From Gammaproteobacteria bacterium (GTDB lineage Bacteria > Pseudomonadota > Gammaproteobacteria > Nitrosococcales > Methylophagaceae), in NCBI GenBank assembly GCA_003645385.1, contig QNEY01000074.1, positions 1-7,652 of the forward strand: 7,652 nt of DNA. Direction: 5' to 3'. Each line of letters starts with the position of its first letter. The first letter of the stretch is position 1. A model generated the notes under the pieces. The model was not told where the DNA came from. It did not search any database and saw only the letters and a program-made list of their open reading frames with translations. Both the position numbers and the translations under genes were made by a program. Positions 1 through 6,195 of the stretch are shown here, in pieces.

Positions 1-99
1 ACTCCATATGGTTACTAACATTAAACCGTGCAAAACAATAAAGTAAGTTAATAAACTTAGTGATCGGTTAATTTCGATTTTAAAGACAATCCGTGTCAT
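1..99 (-). CDS. Probable YgfX-family membrane protein, N-terminal fragment (cut by left window edge)
   Basis: An open frame starts at an ATG at 99 and runs 33 codons to the window edge with no stop, so only the N-terminus is visible. It begins MTRIVFKIEINRS and continues into a hydrophobic stretch (about residues 14-32) that looks like a first transmembrane helix. A GGAA lies 7 bases before the ATG, and an in-frame TAA lies two codons upstream, which fixes the start. YgfX proteins begin in the same way: a short polar segment with a conserved Ser, then a membrane hairpin. In many gammaproteobacteria ygfX is found beside ygfZ and transcribed away from it, usually behind sdhE. The assignment rests on this context and on 33 residues, so it is tentative; another small membrane protein is possible. 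Confidence 0.5.
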   Translation of the reverse strand, partial: MTRIVFKIEINRSLSLLTYFIVLHGLMLVTIWS

Positions 100-115
100 T
101 AGTTATTTCCATTCC

Positions 116-145
116 TTGGTGAGCAACAGGTAATAACGCTACAAT
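116..145 (+). promoter_or_regulatory. Candidate sigma70 promoter for ygfZ
   Basis: TTGGTG (116-121) and TACAAT (140-145) are separated by 18 bases and would place the transcription start near 152, giving a leader of roughly 28 bases before the ygfZ ATG. The -10 element overlaps a direct repeat of AATAACGC (132-139 and 143-150). The match is moderate and the gap is A+T-rich, so chance matches are likely. Confidence 0.3.
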
Positions 146-179
146 AACGCAACTTTAGCTATATAAAAACTTAAATATT

Positions 180-1154
180 ATGATAACTTCATGGCAATCT
201 ATTATTGAACAACAACAAACCCTCAGCTCAAATGCTAATTTAGAATTAACATCATTGTTTATGCCTTTGACACAACTTGGTGTATTGAAAGTCACTGGAG
301 AGGATGGCCAGAATTTCTTGCAAAACCTTCTCACTAATGATGTTACTGACTTGGCGATAAACCAAAGTCAACTTAGCGGTCTTTGTAATGCCAAAGGTCG
401 ACTTTTTTCAGTATTTCTGCTGATCCGCCGTAAAGAACATTATCAAATCATAGTGCCCAAAAGCATGTGCGCATTACTACAACAACGCCTTGCAATGTAT
501 GTATTGCGATCTAAGGTTACCATTACAGATCAAACTGACGAACTGGTTTGCGTTGGATTGACTCAGCCCAGTGATGATCAAATTGAATCTCTAAGCCTGT
601 CCGATATGATTTATCAGGGGTATGGACATAATAACCATCTGTGCATAAAACTACCGAGCAATTTAAATCGCTGGTTATACATCTCTCCACAAGATCAAGC
701 TGACGAACTGTGCAAAACTCTGGCTGAACAACAATGGCAACTTGCCTCTGATAGCATCTGGAATCTTCTTGATATCGAAGCTGGACTGCCAATGGTTTTT
801 CCTGAAAGTAAGGAGAAATTCACCCCGCAACAAGTTAACCTCGATCTGGTCAATGGTGTCAGTTTCAACAAAGGCTGTTATCCCGGTCAAGAAGTCGTTG
901 CTCGCTTACATTATTTAGGAAAGCCGAGCCGTAGAATGTTTCTTGCTGAGGCTCAAACAAATGACCTGCCTGAAATTGCAACAGAAGTGACAACTGAGGA
1001 TGGTAATGTGGCTGGTCATGTAGTGTATGTTGAGCACAAAAGTAGCTCTACATTAAAAATGTTGCTCAGCCTGAAGTTGACAGAAGATAAATCCAAAGTT
1101 TTTCTTGATCAATCCACCCTCATAGATGTGATATCACAAGTAGCAACAGAATAA
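180..1154 (+). CDS. ygfZ: YgfZ, folate-binding Fe-S cluster assembly/repair protein
   Basis: This 324-residue protein belongs to the GcvT-like YgfZ family, which is known to bind folate and help maintain certain iron-sulfur enzymes such as the tRNA methylthiotransferase MiaB. The family signature KGCYPGQE is at residues 231-238 with the key cysteine at 233, and it is followed by the usual VARLHYLG stretch. The N-terminal part carries the characteristic region around residues 46-75 (FLQNLLTNDV, then NAKGRL). The length is almost the same as E. coli YgfZ (326 residues). The ATG at 180 has no clear Shine-Dalgarno sequence, but the family alignment begins here and the next in-frame ATG (residue 28) would remove part of the first domain. 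The protein should be cytoplasmic. It converges with the aldo-keto reductase gene and diverges from the YgfX-like gene. Confidence 0.93.
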   Translation: MITSWQSIIEQQQTLSSNANLELTSLFMPLTQLGVLKVTGEDGQNFLQNLLTNDVTDLAINQSQLSGLCNAKGRLFSVFLLIRRKEHYQIIVPKSMCALLQQRLAMYVLRSKVTITDQTDELVCVGLTQPSDDQIESLSLSDMIYQGYGHNNHLCIKLPSNLNRWLYISPQDQADELCKTLAEQQWQLASDSIWNLLDIEAGLPMVFPESKEKFTPQQVNLDLVNGVSFNKGCYPGQEVVARLHYLGKPSRRMFLAEAQTNDLPEIATEVTTEDGNVAGHVVYVEHKSSSTLKMLLSLKLTEDKSKVFLDQSTLIDVISQVATE

Positions 1155-1179
1155 GCCCATCAATTTATTTACCTTTAAA

Positions 1180-2226
1180 TTAAGGTGCTGGATTAGGATG
1201 CTGTTGATGAATTAGTTCAATTTCATTGAGCAATACATCGTTGAGTGTGACATCAATACTTTCAATATTAGTTTTTAACTGATCAAGGCTGGTTGCACCA
1301 ATAATATTGGCCGTCACAAATGATTGCTGATTCACAAATGCCAATGCCATCTGTGCAGGCTCTAAACCATATTTTATAGCCAGATCCACATACGCCTGAG
1401 TCGCTGCAATAGCTTGTAGGTTACTATAACGCTCATAATGTGGCCAACGGGTGATTCGAGCATTCTCAGGTTGTTGACCATTGAGATATTTACCTGTCAA
1501 CACACCAAAACCAAGTGGTGAATAGGCTAATAAGCCCACATTCTCACGATGGCTTATTTCGGCACAACCAATTTCATAACTTCTGTTAATCAAACTGTAT
1601 GAGTTTTGAACAGAAACAACTGTCGGTAAATCATACTCCTTGGCAACACTCAAGAACTGCATAATTCCCCAAGGTGTTTCATTCGACAGACCTATAAATT
1701 GAATTTTACCTGCTTTAATTTGTTGTTGAAGTGCCTCAAGTGTTTGATGAACTGGCGTTAACTCATCCTCATTTATTTTTTTTTGATAACCTAGTTGTCC
1801 AAAAAAATTAGTGTTCCGTTCTGGCCAATGTAGTTGATAGAGATCAATATAGTCAGTTTGTAATCGATTGAGGCTTGCTTCCAATGCTTGTGAAATATGT
1901 TCAGAATTAAAACGTGTTTTAGCATCACGTATATGAGAAACCCAGTCAAATCCTGGCCCCGTTATTTTACTTGCGATGACCAAGTCATCACGCTTGCCAC
2001 GCTTGGTCAACCACGTACCAATGATCTTCTCTGTGTTACCAACTGTTTCTGGTTTCGGTGGAATCGAATAAAGCTCAGCAGTATCAATAAAATTGATACC
2101 ATTCTCGACTGCGAAATTGAGTTGTTGATGACCTTCTTGCTCAGTGTTTTGTTCACCAAATGTCATTGTGCCCAAACAAATAGCACTCACTTTTATGTCA
2201 GCTTCTCCTAACGCACTATATCTCAT
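1180..2226 (-). CDS. tas: NADP(H)-dependent aldo-keto reductase, Tas type
   Basis: This 348-residue cytoplasmic oxidoreductase matches E. coli Tas (346 residues) along its whole length as I recall that sequence, including LGTMTFGEQN near residues 18-27, SNETPWG at 181-187, TGKYLNG at 244-250 and the proline-rich end NPAP. The aldo-keto reductase catalytic tetrad is visible: Asp48, Tyr53, Lys87 and His133 (LHWP). The segment IIGATSLDQLKTNIES (308-323) is the usual C-terminal NADPH-binding part. The physiological substrate of Tas is not well defined; the E. coli gene was found as a suppressor of a tyrosine auxotroph. An AGG lies 8 bases before the ATG at 2226. Its stop is 25 bases from that of ygfZ on the opposite strand, and no strong terminator is visible between them. 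It appears monocistronic. Confidence 0.93.
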   Translation of the reverse strand: MRYSALGEADIKVSAICLGTMTFGEQNTEQEGHQQLNFAVENGINFIDTAELYSIPPKPETVGNTEKIIGTWLTKRGKRDDLVIASKITGPGFDWVSHIRDAKTRFNSEHISQALEASLNRLQTDYIDLYQLHWPERNTNFFGQLGYQKKINEDELTPVHQTLEALQQQIKAGKIQFIGLSNETPWGIMQFLSVAKEYDLPTVVSVQNSYSLINRSYEIGCAEISHRENVGLLAYSPLGFGVLTGKYLNGQQPENARITRWPHYERYSNLQAIAATQAYVDLAIKYGLEPAQMALAFVNQQSFVTANIIGATSLDQLKTNIESIDVTLNDVLLNEIELIHQQHPNPAP

Positions 2227-2421
2227 CTTTATTACCTGAAAATCTACTTCTCAACTATTTGTCACAGCATTGTATTTAATGGTAGATCTTGCTAGTCATT
2301 ATAATATATTATTAGTTGCTCTCTATTTTCAGCTAGAGTCGAACAACAGGATAAATCATGCCACAATACTGCATAAATTTGTTCTCAAAAATAATTTAAA
2401 TTTAGGTTAAAAGAGGTAGAC

Positions 2422-2907
2422 ATGGCAAAGTTAGGAAAACTTTTTATTTTGTTCATTGCAATTGTTATTAGTTCAACTGCATGTTCTGGCCCAAAATATT
2501 TTGAAGCCGTCCAGCCTACTGATGATAACAGTATTTTGTATGTTTACCGATCAAAAGTAAAAGGTGTCTTGTTTCAGCCACTGAGTAGTTCATATCCGGA
2601 TTTAATCTTAGATGGAGAAAGTGTTGATGTTCTTAAAGCGAATACCCACAGAGCAATACCCATTAAACCTGGAAAACATCATCTAAGAGTGACCGGGCTC
2701 ACCAAGAAAGCCAAATGGGATCAGAAGGATAAGGAGCTTTCTTTTAAAATAAAACTAGGCGAAATAAAATATCTGAAAATAAATGTTCAATATGATATTG
2801 ACGAGATAAATCATGTTTCGACAATGAACAAACGTGCAATCTATATAACACCTGTCGATGCTGAAGATGCAATCTATGAAATACGAGAAACCACAAAAGC
2901 TGAGTAA
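2422..2907 (+). CDS. Small lipoprotein, DUF2846-like
   Basis: This 161-residue protein begins with a lipoprotein signal peptide: Lys3 and Lys6, a hydrophobic core (about 7-17) and a lipobox-like SSTAC with the lipidated cysteine at 21. Serine follows the cysteine, which fits sorting to the outer membrane. The mature part has ILYVYR (38-43), DLILDGESV (60-68) and a later IPIKPGKHHLRV (79-90), the order of motifs seen in DUF2846-type periplasmic domains, which are beta-rich and of unknown function. The -3 position of the lipobox is serine instead of the usual leucine, a mild deviation. An AGAGG sequence 5 bases before the ATG supports the start. The gene stands alone between divergent tas and convergent pldA, so context gives no function. 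Confidence 0.75.
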   Translation: MAKLGKLFILFIAIVISSTACSGPKYFEAVQPTDDNSILYVYRSKVKGVLFQPLSSSYPDLILDGESVDVLKANTHRAIPIKPGKHHLRVTGLTKKAKWDQKDKELSFKIKLGEIKYLKINVQYDIDEINHVSTMNKRAIYITPVDAEDAIYEIRETTKAE

Positions 2908-3009
2908 TATTACTTATATCTGTATGCTTATATTTCTTAGATATGGCAAATCATCATATGGGAAAACCAGTTAATGATTTTGGCCGTGGGCTAAGGCTAA
3001 CCTAGCACG

Positions 3010-4071
3010 TTATAACCAATCGCTAACAGAGACACCAATACCAAGTTTATTAACATGATTATTATAGTCGATCATGCTTTCACCGTAGCCATTGAAATAT
3101 TGAATATAACCTTTCGCATAAGGATAATTACCTAAAGGAAAGCTCCATGAAGCTTCGACTGCACCGTTACTAAAGCCTGATTCAATATTATTACGGGACA
3201 TTAAGCTGAATGTATGATCATTCATTTTATAAGCAGCACGTAGTTCACCGTGACCTAAGTAGTCTGTAATATCACGGTTATCATCATCTTCACGATCTTC
3301 TTTTATTCTGTACCATGGTTTGACGCTTAAAGCTAAATTATCACGTTCAAAAACAAAGTTAGCATAAACCCGATTCCAGCTTCGTGAGAGCACGCCTGAT
3401 CGTCCATTTGATTGATGTACAACACCAAAGGCATTTGCTGAGTTTTTGAATCCAAAAAACTCCCAATCATCCGGGGTAAATTGCGCCCACATTTCTGGCT
3501 CATGATTTGTTTCTCTAAATGGCGATGAGACATCATTATTGAATACCTGCCAGAAAGAATGATTGGTATAAGCGGCATAAAGATCGACCATGTTAAAGAG
3601 GTTTACTGCTAATGGAAATTTCAAGCTGATTTGAAATTGTGCTTCGGTATCATCAACATCAATAGTTTGATCATTAGCGTGTTCCCGATAGACATCAGGA
3701 TTATAACCACTAAAGTTATGGGCCCCCACTAAAATATAATTGGGTTTGTGAGCCATTAAGGTGAATGGTTTCAAAATGTTGTCACCATCTATTCTAAGGC
3801 GTTTTGCTACTAATGATTCTTCAGCAATAGCATCATCTGCTGTTGCTATGGTCGTATCAACTACAGTAGATGTTGGCCCTACTTCTGATGAAACGTTACT
3901 GCTTGCACACTGTGACCTTAATTCACCAATGGTCATCGTATCATCCGCTTGTGCAAGCATATCTGCCATACAGCTTGAGAGTTCATTAGCAAAGCTGAGT
4001 TGTGGAGAGCCCAAAACACCCAGAACAAGAGGTAAGGCAAGGGGAAACCGTAATTTCTTCACATATGACAT
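3010..4071 (-). CDS. pldA: Outer-membrane phospholipase A (OMPLA)
   Basis: This enzyme hydrolyses phospholipids in the outer membrane, mainly those misplaced in the outer leaflet. Numbering from the ATG at 4071 (353 residues), a signal peptide ends near residue 28 (LSFA, then NE). After it comes an extension of about 65 residues with cysteines at 34 and 55, and then the 12-strand barrel. The catalytic signature HQSNGRSGVLSRSWNRVY starts at residue 219, giving the triad His219, Ser221 and Asn233. The 14-residue His-Asn spacing matches His142/Asn156 of E. coli. The usual GIGVSVSDWL-like last strand closes the protein. An in-frame ATG at 4077 would add two residues, but GGAAG lies 1 base from that codon and 7 bases from the ATG at 4071, so 4071 is preferred. 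The gene has its own probable promoter. Confidence 0.94.
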   Translation of the reverse strand: MSYVKKLRFPLALPLVLGVLGSPQLSFANELSSCMADMLAQADDTMTIGELRSQCASSNVSSEVGPTSTVVDTTIATADDAIAEESLVAKRLRIDGDNILKPFTLMAHKPNYILVGAHNFSGYNPDVYREHANDQTIDVDDTEAQFQISLKFPLAVNLFNMVDLYAAYTNHSFWQVFNNDVSSPFRETNHEPEMWAQFTPDDWEFFGFKNSANAFGVVHQSNGRSGVLSRSWNRVYANFVFERDNLALSVKPWYRIKEDREDDDNRDITDYLGHGELRAAYKMNDHTFSLMSRNNIESGFSNGAVEASWSFPLGNYPYAKGYIQYFNGYGESMIDYNNHVNKLGIGVSVSDWL

Positions 4072-4096
4072 AGGCATGCTTCCAAAGAATTAATAA

Positions 4097-4303
4097 CTAA
4101 AAGACAGTATTATATCTGAATACCTGAATACCTGAATCATTAGCAAACAGGGTTGTTCTTCCTTCACTTAAACGGGCACTCATCCTGTATTTCGCTGGAC
4201 TCTCCCGTTGAAACGGCGGTATTTCATACGACACTTTAGTTAACCAACCTTTATATTTAGCACCTAATTCAGCAATAACTTTGGAACTGGCTCCGAATAA
4301 TCC
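4097..4303 (-). pseudogene. Possible gene remnant: 68-codon open frame without a start
   Basis: The gap between pldA and the multiheme cytochrome holds a minus-strand frame open for 68 codons, bounded by TAG at 4304-4306 upstream and TAG at 4097-4099 downstream. The translation begins GLFGASSKVIAELGAKY, has no methionine before residue 41 and ends in YNTVF. Its composition looks protein-like, with alternating polar and hydrophobic stretches (for example GWLTKVSYEI and AKYRMSARL) that resemble beta strands, and a terminal phenylalanine as in many outer-membrane barrels. It could be the C-terminal scrap of a larger, deleted barrel-type protein. I do not recognise the family. Its last codons coincide with the candidate pldA -10 box. 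A chance open frame in an A+T-rich gap is the main alternative. Confidence 0.3.
4109..4114 (-). promoter_or_regulatory. Candidate -10 box of the pldA promoter
   Basis: Read on the minus strand this is a perfect TATAAT, which would start transcription near 4102, about 30 bases before the pldA start codon. No good TTGACA-like -35 stands 16-18 bases upstream; that position is occupied by the short tandem repeat GAATACCT (2.5 copies on the plus strand, 4118-4137). An activator or a weak promoter would fit. Confidence 0.4.
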
Positions 4304-4323
4304 CTACAAACAAAGGCTTTAGC

Positions 4324-6078
4324 TTATTTTTTGACGGCATTGATATCTGCTTGGTCATTGTCAAAACCTAATTTATAACCTAAAGAAACATGGTGGAATC
4401 GACCATTGGTATAATCATCATGGATTGCAAAACCAAAGTTATAAAGCTTATCAAAATCTAAAGCAATATCTCCTGCTTTATCTGAATTAAGCTTGCGTTT
4501 TAACTCAACCACCCAAAGACCATTTTCAAGACTAGAGTTAAATAAAACTTCCTCGCCACCAGTCATAATACGATCATCCAAAATATAACCATTTTCTGAC
4601 TCTTTAGTCCCCGCTTTATGACGAATTAAATCCATATAACGACCCGCATCAAGTTCTTCTTTAATCTCCTCAGGTGTTTTTAGTTTATCCCATCCGCCTC
4701 GTTTTTTACCACGGCGACCAGCAACTTCAACTTTGGTACGACTTTCAGTTAAATATTTTCTAATACCCTGCTTCATATCAATTTGATCTTTCTGCTCGTA
4801 AGCATCAATATCTTCTTGTTTAGGCGCATCCGGCATGTCTTTAGCATCATGATGACATGTTCCCCAGCAACCAGATCGTCCAGAATACATGACACTACCT
4901 GTGAAATCATCTTCCTCACTTTTATTGTCATCACTAAACATCATGGCGATTTTAACCTGATTGTCTGGGTCCATTTTCCCGCCATCTACAAAAGGCACTG
5001 GTGTATGACTGGTATCTTGCCATTCATATCGCATATATAAGTATTCATCATCATGAGCCGCCTGAACTTTAACTGCTATGCTGCCACGTTTATCAGGAAT
5101 AACCTGTGGCTCTAATTTTTCGCCAGTAACAATTTTTTGCCCCATCTCTGCAGCTTCATTATCGTGGCATTCGACACAGCGGTCGCCAGCTTTAAAAGGT
5201 AATTTACCACCATGTTCACTGCCTTTAAAGATCCATTCCATAGATGCTTGTCCAGGGTAAAAAATAGTCACCTCTCTATCAGGAACATCACCCCAGCCAA
5301 TACCAAAACCTGTCGCTGATGAAGCAGTGTTAGTACTTGTAGATTGATTGGAATCAGCTCCATTAGTCTGTGCCGGCACCATTTTAACTTTGGACTTAGG
5401 AGGATTGTTAGATAAATCTAATAATTTTTGTTGCTTCTTATTTACAGGTTGCCTCAACGTTGCATCTGGTTTTGCAAAATCTGGGTTAGGTGCTGATAAT
5501 TTCTCTAATTCCTCTTCATCCATTAACTGGTGTACTGGTTTGTGAGCAATACCCTTGTGGCAATCAATACAGGTATTACCATTTTGTAGAGCATTCGTAT
5601 GTTGTTTACGAGCCCTTGGTTTTTGATAAGCCACTGCCATTGATTCAAAGTCATGACAATTTCGACACTCTCGTGAATCATTAGCCTTCATTCTTCGCCA
5701 TTCATTTTGGGCTAATTTCAAACGTTTTTTATCAAATTTTTCTGGTGTATCGATAGAGCCTAAAGCTTTATGCCAAAGCTCTTTAGATGCCTGTATTTTT
5801 CTTATAATTTTATGTGTCCACTCTTTTGGTACATGGCAATCGGGACAGGTTGCTCTTACACCAGAACGGTTTGCATAATGGATAGTCTTTTTATACTCTT
5901 CAAAAACATTCTCTTCCATTTCATGACAAGAGATGCAAAATTCTTCTTGATTGGTTGCTTCCATAGCTGTATTAAAACCACCCCAGAAAACAATACCAAT
6001 AATAATAAAGACAATACCTGCGCCAATAGTCACGCCCATAAACAATTTGCGTTTAAAAAAACCTTGATGATTTGTCAT
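4324..6078 (-). CDS. Membrane-anchored multiheme cytochrome c: NapC/NirT domain fused to an ethylbenzene-dehydrogenase-type haem-binding domain
   Basis: This is a 584-residue periplasmic electron carrier anchored by one N-terminal helix (about 13-34). Residues 45-182 form a complete NapC/NirT tetraheme quinol dehydrogenase domain: CISCH at 48, CPDCH at 78, CRNCH at 138 and CIDCH at 170, with the family stretches CHEM, SGVRATCPDCHVPKEW and IQASKELW. A polar, Ser/Thr/Asn-rich linker follows (about 205-256). The C-terminal part (about 260-575) resembles the cytochrome c-552/DMSO reductase-like haem-binding domain (EB_dh), with a fifth CXXCH at 301 and an unusual CWGTCH at 404. Such NapC/NirT domains oxidise quinol and pass electrons to periplasmic reductases. 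It lies 117 bases downstream of nirS, so NirS is the natural partner by inference. TAAGG lies 9 bases before the ATG at 6078. A terminator hairpin separates the two genes, so it may depend on read-through or its own promoter. Confidence 0.9.
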   Translation of the reverse strand: MTNHQGFFKRKLFMGVTIGAGIVFIIIGIVFWGGFNTAMEATNQEEFCISCHEMEENVFEEYKKTIHYANRSGVRATCPDCHVPKEWTHKIIRKIQASKELWHKALGSIDTPEKFDKKRLKLAQNEWRRMKANDSRECRNCHDFESMAVAYQKPRARKQHTNALQNGNTCIDCHKGIAHKPVHQLMDEEELEKLSAPNPDFAKPDATLRQPVNKKQQKLLDLSNNPPKSKVKMVPAQTNGADSNQSTSTNTASSATGFGIGWGDVPDREVTIFYPGQASMEWIFKGSEHGGKLPFKAGDRCVECHDNEAAEMGQKIVTGEKLEPQVIPDKRGSIAVKVQAAHDDEYLYMRYEWQDTSHTPVPFVDGGKMDPDNQVKIAMMFSDDNKSEEDDFTGSVMYSGRSGCWGTCHHDAKDMPDAPKQEDIDAYEQKDQIDMKQGIRKYLTESRTKVEVAGRRGKKRGGWDKLKTPEEIKEELDAGRYMDLIRHKAGTKESENGYILDDRIMTGGEEVLFNSSLENGLWVVELKRKLNSDKAGDIALDFDKLYNFGFAIHDDYTNGRFHHVSLGYKLGFDNDQADINAVKK

Positions 6079-6134
6079 TACTATATGCCTTAACTTTAAG
6101 TACTAAAAACTAAAATACACGGTGATTGAAAGAT

Positions 6135-6165
6135 AAAAAAAAGCGAGTATATATCTATACTCGCT
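6135..6165 (-). terminator. Intrinsic terminator after nirS
   Basis: On the minus strand AGCGAGTATA (6165-6156) pairs perfectly with TATACTCGCT (6151-6142) around a 4-base loop. The 10-bp stem is followed at once by a run of eight T on that strand (6142-6135). It lies 30 bases after the nirS stop codon and 57 bases before the start of the cytochrome gene. This is a classic rho-independent terminator for nirS. On the plus strand there is no comparable T-run, so it acts in one direction. Confidence 0.88.
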
Positions 6166-6195
6166 CTTCTTAACTTACAACTAAGTAATCATAAC

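Noticed and set aside
1171..1186. Short inverted repeat ACCTT/AAGGT between ygfZ and tas
   Set aside because: The stem has only 5 A+T-rich pairs, overlaps the tas stop codon and has no T-run; too weak for a terminator.
1897..2211. Plus-strand open frame of 104 codons inside tas
   Set aside because: It is antisense to a complete, well-conserved aldo-keto reductase, has no recognisable domain and no ribosome site; a shadow frame.
2298..2305. ATTATAAT, giving TATAAT on both strands between tas and the lipoprotein gene
   Set aside because: The sequence is self-complementary A+T-rich DNA and no -35-like element lies 16-18 bases away on either strand, so I do not call a promoter.
6079..6195. FNR/Dnr-type box (TTGAT-N4-ATCAA) sought before the cytochrome gene
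   Set aside because: No acceptable match was found here. The true nirS promoter, where such a box is most expected, is outside the window.
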